Below are positions 36,263-46,243 of a stretch of 64,000 nucleotides of DNA, piece by piece. Positions within the stretch are counted from its first letter, which is position 1. Each line of letters begins with the position of its first letter. The translations under genes and the position numbers were made by a program. The notes under the pieces are model-generated. The model did not search any database and was not told the origin of the DNA. It saw only the letters and a program-made list of their open reading frames with translations. This DNA comes from Medicago truncatula (lineage: Eukaryota; Streptophyta; Magnoliopsida; Fabales; Fabaceae): positions 52,167,762 through 52,231,761 of the forward strand of contig NC_053042.1 in NCBI RefSeq assembly GCF_003473485.1, read 5' to 3'.

Positions 36263-38890
36263 CCTTCCGTTTATAGTTTGTTTATAGGCTTATAGCAACT
36301 AAATTTTATTTACTCAATTCATTACAATTACAAAACATAAAACTAAGGCAAAATTACACATGTAGTCACAAACAAACAATCATTGGTTACAAAAATAAAA
36401 TTTAAAACAACCACAAGAACAAAAACTTCAAGTATGATTTAAATAGGTTGGTCTATCATTTTTATTTTTTGACAATAAGTTGGGGTCTATCCTCTTTGTT
36501 GTCTTGGTAGTGTGACTTGTTAAAGTAGTCTTGATGTTTTGTCATACCTCTTTCCTTTTGTTGATCTATTCTTAGCACACTTTGTGCTCATATTCATTTG
36601 ACTTTCTCAAATATAGAACAAACGATATATGGAATGAAGGGAATAACTACAAAATGAGTTAAGTTTTTGTCCCTTTTTTCAACCCAGATTTTAAGGATAT
36701 TTTTCTAATTTTTAATTTCTCTTCTCCATTCATTCACTTAAATTTGTTATAGGTCTCCTTTTAATGCAATCAATATTCAATAAGTCAACAATTATAATTC
36801 AACACATATTAATAACGTCATCTCTTATTAATGCAATCAATATTCAATCAGTCAACAAGTTTTTATTCTAGCACATACTACTGTATTACCAATACAGCTT
36901 AAACGTTTCACAACACATGTAAGAAAAATTGCCCTTGATTTTAGTCGATTTTCATGCATCTTTAGTGTCTTACAATTTGTTCTAATTTCAATCCATCTTA
37001 TGGATTGTCAATGTTTCAACTATTTTGGATATCTTCGCAAGTAGAAGTAGTTCCACTAAAAAAAACATAATAATCACATGTGTATTTTGCTCAAATGATT
37101 GATATGCACAGTCGGTGTGTTGTAAATTATAAATATCAAGTTCATTCTTAACAATGAGAATGTAATAAATCAGCTAGTATTTTATTTTGAAATATTAATG
37201 AAGACTTACTTGAGAGTAGTAGTAAGGTGACATGATGGTTTGGGCAGGAATATAAAGGTTGGAATGATAAGGAGATCACAAAATTACATATGATAAGGAG
37301 GTCGTGACAACTATGAATGAAACTTCACCCACAACCACAAACAAAAGAACAACTAATCGCTAATATTTATCATTTAAAAAAACTTAAATTTATCCAAACA
37401 ACATGGTATTTACAGAGTATACATATGTTTCTAGTTATTAAATTGGTAGAATTGTATTAGGCCACTTGATCAAAAGGCATTAGATCTAAAAGACACTCTT
37501 GGAACAATGTATGCAAATCTTTGTGAAATTCAAATGTGAGATAACTTGATCGGGAAACAAAGTGTTGGTCGTTAAACCAAGTTTCACTCCCATATATCTC
37601 ATGCAAGATTGGAAACATCGTGGAGCCAACATTTTTTTTTTCTTTTTGTGTGTTATCCGTCCGGCTGGCTCTCTGAGAAAGAGCCACTGATAATTCAGAG
37701 TTCGGCCATGAGTTAAGGATAGTGTGATAAAAGATTGTTCCAACCAAGAATGAGACTCAGATTCTCTTAAACGGTTGTTTATGGTTAAACTCATTAAACA
37801 CTTAAATCCAATTGCTTGGTTTGGAGCCAACAAATTTTGACCCACCACACTTTTAATAATTACTTAACATCCTCATGAGTCACTAGCAGCTAATTCAGTT
37901 TGGCTTGTGAATAGCCTTAAAAGTTAGTAAGTTCGTTGCTTAAAAAAATCTTTTAAATTTCTAGATTGTTGATCATGATTGACTAATATATACGAATAAG
38001 GACATCATATTCATATTGTATCAATATGTTTGGAATTGGAAATATGAGACTTTAGAGAGTCTGAATCTCCAACAGACTTCTGTTATATAAGAGTTTACCT
38101 TAGACCACTGACTTGGATTTGGATAGCGTAAATATTAAGACACAGTACAAACATTTTATTTCTTAAGAATAGATCAATTCAAACGCACTTTCCAGTCTTC
38201 TCCAATATGGATCATTGATTAAGGCAGCTCTATTAGGAAACTAGTGCTTGAGTAGGCGGCATGCTTTTATAGTTACAGAAATCTTTTATTGTATTAACAC
38301 AAAGTTTCAATTTTTTTTGAATGACTTTTAGCCATTGCAACAAAATTAAAATAATTTGTTAGATGATCTTGTTGGGATCGGTATGATGGCTTCCAACGAG
38401 CGTCGGTGGTGCGAGTTGGGAATACCTGCAAAAACTTTGACACTCAAATCAATAAAAGAGCAAAGAGTGAGAGGATAAAGAATGGATAAAGTGTACCTTA
38501 TAACGACGACAATGAGTGCCTTTAAATTTATAGGTGTGTGGGCATGAAGCCTTCCAAAGTATTGATGGGAGGCTGTTATGATCGGTGCCCATCAATGGGT
38601 TTGACGGCGTCGGATCAAGTAATCTGATTTAAAATGTTATTAAAAAAATATCAAACAATAATTTGATTTGATTTTGAAATATGATTTTACATTTAAAAGT
38701 AAACAAGAATAAAAGACTAAGATGAAAAATAAATACTCTCCTTATTCAAACTTTAAATTCAAAGCACTACACATAATGAATAACCTTATAATTCCGCTAC
38801 CTAAGTTGCCATAATAACTAAAGTCAAAGAACATATAACATACTTAGTATCAAATTAATTCAATTGTATTGACCTTCACACACACAAACT
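36263..38890. other. Gene-poor intergenic region
   Basis: Two overlapping minus-strand open frames (37848-37457) of about 100 codons have no recognisable motif; I do not call them genes. 38380-38650 is less AT-rich and looks like a piece of a dispersed repeat ('ccaacgagcgtcggtggtgc'), without visible ends. Nothing else seen. Confidence 0.4.
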
Positions 38891-38891
38891 G

Positions 38892-38899
38892 TATATAAA
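38892..38899 (+). promoter_or_regulatory. TATA box of the PIPL peptide gene
   Basis: TATATAAA sits about 130 bp upstream of ATG 39029, a normal distance for a plant promoter with a leader of about 100 nt. Confidence 0.6.
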
Positions 38900-39028
38900 T
38901 ACTACATTCACCATACTCCATCCTGCAGTTTTGCAAAACAGTCTTTGTTTATTTGCCTCTTCCCCTCCCTAACATTAATTTGTCCTAATTAGTAAAGAAG
39001 CTTAACAGCTACAAGACTGTATAAGAAA

Positions 39029-39214
39029 ATGAAGGGTTACTCTCTTATAGTAGCACTTAATGAAATTTCTCTTATCATCTTCCTTCTCCTGGTCTCGTAC
39101 TCCATGAATGTTCAAGGCATGAGACCTCTGAAAGATCAATCTCCTCCATCATTCTTAAGTTTAATAATCAACCAGGCTTATTCTGGACCAAGTCGCAGAG
39201 GACGCGGTCACTGA
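39029..39214 (+). CDS. PIP/PIPL-type secreted signalling peptide precursor
   Basis: Single exon, 61 residues. An N-terminal hydrophobic segment (about residues 14-27, IIFLLLVSYSM) serves as the signal peptide. A variable middle follows (MRPLKDQSPPSFLSLIINQ), then the C-terminal AYSGPSRRGRGH at the very end. SGPSxxGxGH is the core of the PAMP-induced peptide (PIP) and PIP-like family of plants, related to IDA and CEP peptides; the mature peptide is expected to be cut from this end, with Pro hydroxylation. PIP1 is known to signal through RLK7 in Arabidopsis; that this copy does so is inference. The TATA box is at 38892. Confidence 0.85.
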   Translation: MKGYSLIVALNEISLIIFLLLVSYSMNVQGMRPLKDQSPPSFLSLIINQAYSGPSRRGRGH

Positions 39215-39377
39215 GAATTAAGACTTTGAATTAAAATTCTTAAAACTTATTTTTATTTTATTTTCTCCATAGTATACTACAAGCATAAATGTTGCAGTAG
39301 TTTTGATAATTCTGTTAAATATTGTTATTATGACTTGAAACTTCATAGAGTTGGAAGTTAGCCAAGGGGAGACATTA

Positions 39378-39603
39378 TGTTAGTTGCTTATAACAGAATG
39401 TAACCAAGTTAGTTAGTACGTTACTAGTTAGTGATAATTGTTAGGCCTACATAAGGATTGTAATTGTTCATCAAGGAAATAATAAAGATAATCCATTCTA
39501 CAATTTACTCTCTCTAAAGTCTCTCAATTCTTTATATAATTGCCACTATATTCTTGTTCATGTTTGTCACTGCAATCAAGTTGCAGGTTTTGTTTATATA
39601 ACA
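39378..39603 (+). repeat. Possible Copia-type LTR with primer-binding-like site
   Basis: Starts TGTTAGTTGC and ends TTTATATAACA (TG..CA with short inverted ends), with an AATAAA at about 39478. It is followed at once by GATTGTTATCAGCAGCTCTGG-like sequence (39604 on), which resembles the TATCAGAGC-type initiator-Met tRNA primer site. No second LTR or gag/pol is seen, so this is an isolated or truncated end. It lies 160 bp past the PIPL stop. Confidence 0.45.
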
Positions 39604-40100
39604 GATTGTTATCAGCAGCTCTGGTTAATGTTTCAGGGTAATTCATCAAAGGCAAGGACGGGTTCTACTAAGTTCTAGGTGGAGAAATTCAAGAACAATA
39701 ATGATTCCAGTCTTTGGAGAATGAAGATGAGGATTTTCTTGGTTATTAATATTAAATTTATTTAGTGTAATTAATTTAAAAAAAAATCGTAATTAATATT
39801 GTGTGAATGATTAGGTAGATGAGATCACATTATTATTAATAAGACTTAAATCTAATCCATTAAATTTAGATAAAATAGAGGGTGACGATTTAGAGTTACT
39901 CTTGGAGTCAATATATCCCTCCCGTAATTAAATAAGTTAAGGGGTTGAAAATGGGTTAATTAATTTTAATGATTACTTTTTGATATTAATTACAGGATAA
40001 AATACAATAACTAATATTAAAAAATTGATTAAATATTAGTAATTACAAATTGATATTTAGATTTACTGGATGTCGTTATGTTTTGGCCAAGATTTAATGG

Positions 40101-40409
40101 ATGTCTTCGCTTTTTGATGTGGATTTTGGTGAGGTTTTAGGTTTATTATCAGTCATGTACTGGGTTCGCGATCTGCAGTTAGGTATTGTGGACTTTGAAC
40201 TTGATTCCAAAATCGTGGTAGATATTCTTTGCGGCAGTAAAAGTGACGTCTCTGATTTTAGCGCAATAATCAATGACTATAGACGTCTGTTAGCTTCTGA
40301 TTTAGTAATCTCTGATGTTATGTGTAACACTCCGTTTTCCCAACATAAAAATTTCATAAAAATAATCAGAGTTCTCTACTTAAACGGAATGCTACACTTC
40401 TTTTCTTAA
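40101..40409 (+). pseudogene. RNase H-like domain remnant
   Basis: A frame containing DFELDSKIVVDILCGSKSDV and INDYRRLLASDLVISDV fits the middle of the plant RNase H-like (RVT_3) domain: 'E-x-D-S' strand, helix, then the second helix. After about residue 75 the match is lost. It is a LINE-derived remnant; 39604-40100 before it holds no other gene. Confidence 0.6.
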
Positions 40410-40555
40410 AATCATAAACGGAATAATTAACTAATTATCCATTAAAGTTTAATAATAAAATATTCAATGTTTTGCAGCGGAATTTATTCAACATCTAAAA
40501 ACAGTCTTTGGCACAAAGGCCTCATCATTAAAATCTCATAAAATCAAATCAACAA

Positions 40556-40841
40556 CTTGTTCTTGAAAATTCATAGAGTAATACGTAAGGAATAGAAAAT
40601 AGCAACAAAATCCCATCCCGTTACGTATCAGAGCACCTAAGACACACGAGAGAGAAACATCACACGACATCAACTATTCTTGGTTACCTGCAAGTTACCT
40701 TGTTCTTGAAAATTCATAGAGTAATACGTAAGGAATAGAAAATAGCAACAAAATCCCATCCCGTTACGTATCAGAGCACCTAAGACACACGAGAGAGAAA
40801 CATCACACGACATCAACTATTCTTGGTTACCTGCAAGTTAC
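40556..40841. repeat. Exact tandem duplication of 143 bp
   Basis: The segment starting CTTGTTCTTGAAAATTCATA at 40556 repeats at 40699 with no difference I can see over 143 bp. The unit contains TACGTAAGGAATAG and ACACACGAGAGAGAAAC. Such perfect identity in an otherwise decayed area points to a recent duplication, or to an assembly artefact. Confidence 0.9.
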
Positions 40842-40999
40842 CCATGGTGGGTAACATTTCCAAGCAGAAGGGGTGAGATTTCACAAACAATAATATTAAG
40901 CATATAATTCATCAATTACATTTAACAACTTAAACATCATCAATTTATAATAATAATTCTTCGTATAGTACTTCATTAAATCATCAATCAACTTCTAGT

Positions 41000-41800
41000 C
41001 ATCATTAATATCATATTCATCACATCATATAACAACATAATCATCACTTCATAAACATCATCATAATCAGCATCATAAATAACATAACAACATCATAATC
41101 AATATCATAAACAACATAGCAACATCATAAATAACATAACAACATCATAATTAACATAACAACATCATAATCAACATCATAATTAACATAACAACATCAT
41201 AATCAATATCATAAACAACATAACAACGTCATAATCAATATCTTATAATCTTCATAAGCACTTCATTAACAACACGTGGATAGAAGACAACTCAACAACT
41301 TAACAACTCATGGATGACAACTCGTCAACAACCTAACAACTCATGGATGACAATTCATCAACAACTTAACAACTCATGGATGACAACTCATCAACAACGA
41401 CTTTGACTCAGCAATGCAACTTCGACTTGACTATGCAACTTTATCTTCTTAATCATGCATGTGGTACCAATCCAGAGCATTAAACCTCCAACGTATTGAG
41501 CGTAAATAGACTCCCAGAGCATCAAGCCCTCAACTTATTTGAGCATTAATATACTCCCAGGGCATCAAGCCCTCAACTTAATTGAGCAAAGGCTCCAGGG
41601 CATCAAGCCCCCAACGTGTTGAGCAAAGACTCCAGGGCATCAAGCCCTCAACTTAAATGAGCATGCATGGACTCAACAACTTACAACTTGGACAACATCG
41701 ACAACTTAAGACTCCAATACTTTGGAACGGCAACTTACAACTTAGACAACATCAACAACTTAAGACTCCAATACTTTGGAACGACAACTTGCAACTTTAC
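41000..41800. repeat. Cluster of different minisatellites
   Basis: Four tandem arrays follow one another. 41020-41240: AACATCATAATCAACATCAT-type units. 41285-41395: about three copies of 'cttaacaactcatggatgacaact', period about 39. 41500-41660: CTCCAGGGCATCAAGCCCTC units of about 45 bp, four or five copies. 41670-41800: two copies of a 54-bp unit (GACTCCAATACTTTGGAACG). The frame at 41657-41947 is only a translation of these arrays. Confidence 0.8.
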
Positions 41801-42087
41801 AATTTAGACCAACACCTGCAACTTGATCAATATTCAACGGCAATAGAAACAGCACAAGCAATTCACAACATATCAATATTAATGAGAAGCATCAACAACT
41901 TAAACATTATACATTTTCCACATAAGGCATATAAATATTTCACATAACCAACAGCAGCAACATAGGTAGAACATGAACATCTCAGATATAACAATATCAA
42001 ATAATAAACAACATCAACTTAAAACATCTTATATAATTCACATAATGCATATACAACTATATCACATTATTTATAACATCAATTCAT

Positions 42088-42088
42088 A

Positions 42089-42150
<62 letters not shown>
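42088..42150. repeat. (TA)n tract
   Basis: Alternating TA with two or three ACA interruptions. No TE end visible nearby. Confidence 0.9.
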
Positions 42151-42273
42151 ACAAGCTCACAGAACATCAGCAGTACTATAATCAACCTCCATTCCTACCC
42201 CAATGATCAACTTATAACATCTCGTGCAAAAAGAATCGCAAAACCCTAAACAAGGTATTCTGTCTTACATGAG

Positions 42274-42577
42274 CTCGCGAGGCGAGGGACATTACTCGCT
42301 ATGGCGAGTTCAGAAAAGTGGCTATTCGCCTTGGCGAGTAAGCTGCTCGCCTTGGTGAACAAGAAATGGGTGCTCTCGGGAACTTGACATTTTTCACCCA
42401 AAAATCCCATTTTTAACTTCCCCATGTTCAATCTCAATCTAAAAACTTGCCTAATCATTATTATACATATTCAGGTACTCAAAAACATCTAAATCTTGAC
42501 TAAAGGAGTTAAATCACAACATCCGGTTTTCTCACTGATCAACTCGCTATGACGAGTGATCTGCTCGCTATGGCGAG
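42274..42577. repeat. Six GC-rich CTCGCnnnnGCGAG palindromes
   Basis: Copies at 42274-42286, 42295-42308, 42325-42338, 42346-42359, 42543-42556 and 42564-42577: CTCGCTATGGCGAG twice, plus variants such as TTCGCCTTGGCGAG and CTCGCTATGACGAG. Each is a 5-bp stem with a 4-base loop, in strongly AT-rich surroundings. 42150-42273 and 42578-43025 hold no gene; the latter ends in a C/T-rich stretch. Confidence 0.85.
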
Positions 42578-43023
42578 CGATGAATGCAGGCTCGGGCAAA
42601 ATGCATATTTTTACGAAAATCCACCTAATCTCAAGGTTCAAAGCTTAAAATTGATTCTAAACATCACCCTATGAATTATCTAAGGTCTGTAAACACTTTC
42701 TACATAAATGTAACACTTTTTCATCATCTAATCATCAATTCCTCACTCTTAACCTAATTCTCCAATTCTCAAAACTAAACCTCCAACATGTTAAATCTAA
42801 TTATCAGAATCACAGGCTTAAGAAGATTGAATGTTAGTCCCACCCTTACCTTAATCAAAATCGATCAGCAGACCTCTCTTGGTTCTTCTCTCCACTTGTT
42901 CTCCCTTTTTCTCCAAAACTGGTTGTACGTAATCCTCCTTTTCTAATTCTAACTCTCCCTTTTAAATAAATCCTTAACCTACTTATTTTCTCTTATTTCC
43001 AAATCTGCCCTCCAAGTCTTAAT

Positions 43024-43029
<6 letters not shown>

Positions 43030-43122
<93 letters not shown>

Positions 43123-43400
43123 ATATAATATAAAATATTTCTATAACAATTAACATATATTTTTACACCAAATAAGAAATATATTTCCACAACAAATAAC
43201 ATATATTTCTACAAGAAATAACATATATTTCTACAACAAATCATATATATTTCTACAACAAATTAATAACATATATTTCTACAACAAATCATATATATTT
43301 TTACAACAAATAACATATATTTCTACTACAAATCATATATATTTCTACAACAAATAACATATATTTCTACAACATATAACATATATATTTCACTAATAAA
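43030..43400. repeat. Long (AT)n tract followed by a ~22-bp minisatellite
   Basis: 43030-43117 is nearly pure AT repeat. 43140-43390 holds about ten units like ATATATTTCTACAACAAATA with small variations. 43401-43935 shows no gene. Confidence 0.9.
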
Positions 43401-43935
43401 TATCAACATATAACATAACAAAATATCACTCATCTAGTTTCCAAAACAGCTCCCACAACTTAATCTTATTTTATTTTCAAATCCTATTCTATTAAATAAT
43501 AAAATAAGCCACTTAATAAATCACATAATAATCATATAAATATATTCTAAACCTATTAAAACAATCAAATAAATCAAATAATTGAAAGAGAGTGTTACAT
43601 TAGGTTTATTCGGAGACAAGTCAACGAAGTCGCTCATAGCTTTGCTAGAGTGGCTTTGCGTCATGCTAGTTTCCATATTCATATTAAGATTCCATCTTAT
43701 ATCTCTACTATTATTATAAATGAAATGCAATAAGTTTCTTCTTGTTAAAAAAATTGATATTTAAAAACTACAAGAGTTGTTCTTTCAAAAGAAAACAAAA
43801 AAACTACAAGAGTCTTGTTAAACTTGCCGTATGGGTTTTAATTGATTTTTGCATTGGAGTGAAATATACTTAGGTGATATGGTAAGGATGATTGACCCAC
43901 TAAGGTTTAAACACATTACCCTGTTAACTTTTACA

Positions 43936-44095
43936 CACTACTAAAAAAATAAAAATTAGTGAGGGATATGTAGTGAGGGAAAACATGAAATTCCTCTTAA
44001 ATTCCGTCACTAAATTTTGCGACCAAAAAATTTGTGAGAAATTTTATTTTTTCTGTCACTAATTTTCCTCGCTAATTTTGCTTTTTCTAGTAGTG
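43936..44095. mobile_element. CACTA-type MITE, 160 bp, with 3-bp TSD
   Basis: Ends CACTACTAAAAAAATAAAAA (left) and CACTACTAGAAAAAGCAAAA (right, other strand). ACA flanks both ends (43933-43935, 44096-44098), the CACTA TSD length. The interior is largely complementary ('attagtgaggg', 'ccgtcactaa'), so it can fold. It sits about 240 bp upstream of the secretory protease TATA box. Confidence 0.88.
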
Positions 44096-44333
44096 ACACG
44101 TCATAAAGATCATGGCCAAAACAAAAAATATAATCTTGTAGACCAAGTTCTCCCCTTCCCTTGACATTTCTTACTAGAAGATTTGACTTGGTCATGAGTC
44201 GGGACCATACCACACAGCAATTAGTTGGAAAATTCAATAGGTAGCTACTTAACAAACAAGCATTTAAAACAAAATCAAACAATGACATGATTATACATCA
44301 TTAAATTTTCCACCACTTGCTTCCCCGTTTTTC

Positions 44334-44340
44334 TATATAA
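44334..44340 (+). promoter_or_regulatory. TATA box of the basic secretory protease gene
   Basis: TATATAA lies 96 bp upstream of ATG 44436, leaving a leader of about 65 nt with no ATG that I can see. Confidence 0.65.
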
Positions 44341-44435
44341 AGCACTACTCGTTGCGCATTAATCAACCACAAACTCATCCTCCAACAGAAATTAACCTTA
44401 GAGCTCTAAGCACAAGCACAAACACAAACACAATC

Positions 44436-45207
44436 ATGCATACTCTCTATTTTTTCTTAGTACTCCTTGCTATAATACATGGAATTCAAGCAGTTGATTA
44501 CAGTGTCACCAACAATGCCCTCTCTACTCCAGGTATTACTATTTTTTTATAGAAGTTATGATAAAAACTAATTAATCTAACTACTAGTGTAAGTAATTAA
44601 TGTAACTAATATTTTACATTTAATACCAGGTGGAGTACGTTTCCGTGATCAACTAGGAGCACAATATGCGACACAAACATTAGATTCTGCCACACAATTT
44701 ATATGGAGAGTGTTCCAACAGAACAACCCTGCCGACAGAAAAAATGTTCAAAAGGTGAGTTTATTTGTGGACGACATGGATGGTGTAGCATATACAAGCA
44801 ACAATGAAATTCATTTGAGTGCAAGGTATGTTAATAGCTATGGGGGTGATTTGAGAAAGGAGATTACAGGGGTATTGTATCATGAAATGACACATGTATG
44901 GCAGTGGAATGGTAATGGTCAAGCTAATGGTGGATTAATTGAAGGTATAGCAGATTATGTAAGATTGAAAGCTAATTATGCACCTAGTCATTGGGTCAAA
45001 CCAGGGCAAGGAAATAAGTGGGACCAAGGTTATGATGTAACTGCTAGGTTTTTGGATTATTGTGATACTTTAAGAAGTGGGTTTGTGGCAGAGTTGAATA
45101 AGTTGATGAGGAATGGTTATAGTGATCAATTCTTTGTTCAACTTTTGGGGAAGACGGTTAATCAGTTGTGGACAGAGTATAAGGCAAAGTATGGCAATAT
45201 AGCCTAA
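44436..45207 (+). CDS. Basic secretory protease family (plant BSP, Pfam PF04450)
   Basis: Two exons, 44436-44532 and 44630-45207, joined in phase 1 by a 97-bp intron, give 224 residues. Residues 1-19 form a signal peptide (LYFFLVLLAIIHGIQA), so the product is secreted. The body has the family's order: VDYSVTNNA, GGVRFRDQLG, FIWRVFQQN, DDMDGVAYTSNNEIHLSARY, then the zinc-type motif HEMTHVWQWNG (His117, Glu118, His121), GLIEGIADYVRLKANY and the C-terminal QLWTEYKAKYG. The family includes tobacco NtPRp27 and is tied to defence; proteolysis is predicted from HExxH. Start chosen at 44436 because the upstream in-frame frame from 44352 only adds leader-like residues. A nonsense-broken relative lies at 52990. 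Confidence 0.92.
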
Positions 45208-45927
45208 TTAATCAAGGGATGAATAAATTATGTAATAGTATCTTTATATTAATGTAAGAATAAGCGACGTTTTGTCGTTATATCTATGTAAGTTTGTATG
45301 ATATTCTAAATAATTCAAACTTATATGAGTTAATTTATGATCTATAAAAAAGAAAACGTATGGCTTACACTGTAATATTATTATTTTATACATGATGAGA
45401 AAATAGAACTTTTAAAAAATAATCATTGGGAAAATAATTTTAATATTAGAGTGAATCAAATATAAGGCAATAGTTCCATAAAAAAAATGCATTAGACAGT
45501 AGTAAAGGTGAGAAACGTATGCCTCTTGTTTTTCTTGTTTTTATTTTTATTTTGAAGGGCGTATGTGTCATGTTTTATTGAGCTTGAGCAAACAACCAAA
45601 TTACAAGTCTTCTTTAGTGTAACGACATTATAAGACTTGACGGTATATTGGATCATGATTCTAAGGAATTTTAAAAGACTTTTTATCATAAAAAAGTTTT
45701 GCAGTATTCAATCAAGACTCTTTCCAATTTAAAAAAAGTCTTGTGTTATTCAATCAAGATTTTTTGTCATTTAAAAAAATTCATGTGGTATTTAATCAAA
45801 ACTCTTAATCACTTAAAAAAAGTCTTGTGATATTCAAAATCATTCAAATTTTGAAAGATTGTTTAATAAATCAGTTTTTGATGGATTTTGTGGGATTTTC
45901 TAGTGAAATTTTAACATGAAAAAGTCT

Positions 45928-46243
45928 TGGCAAGATTACACTTTTAGTCCCTTAACTTAATTTCAGTTAACAGTTTGGTCCTTTATCTTTTTTTCATTTC
46001 AATTTGATCCTTTTTGTCCATTTTTATATACATTTTCAATCTTCAAATCTAATATTTTTATGCAAACATAGATGAGGATCATAGATTTGAAGATTGAAAG
46101 ACCATAAGAAAATAAAATCATGAATTTTAAGCTTAAAAATTCATATGAAAATGGACAAAAAAGACCAAATTGAAATGAAAAAAAGATAAATACCAAACTG
46201 TTATCTGAAATTAAGTTAAGGAATTAAAAGTGTAATTTTGCCA
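45928..46243. mobile_element. Inverted-repeat MITE, 316 bp
   Basis: Ends TGGCAAGATTACACTTTTAG (left) and TGGCAAAATTACACTTTTAA (right, other strand) continue as complementary arms ('tcccttaactta', 'gtttggtcc', 'tttcaatttgatcc'). AAAGTCT flanks exactly (45921-45927, 46244-46250). Non-coding. 45208-45927 is the protease 3' flank, with nothing else seen. Confidence 0.75.

Noticed and set aside
37457-37848. Two overlapping ~100-codon minus-strand frames
   Set aside because: No motif, no splice context and overlap of two frames; probably chance.
40980-41240. CRISPR-like array of short repeats
   Set aside because: Units are adjacent and imperfect without unique spacers; simple minisatellite in plant DNA.
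41657-42206. Plus-strand frames of 77-96 codons
   Set aside because: Translations of minisatellite and (TA)n sequence.
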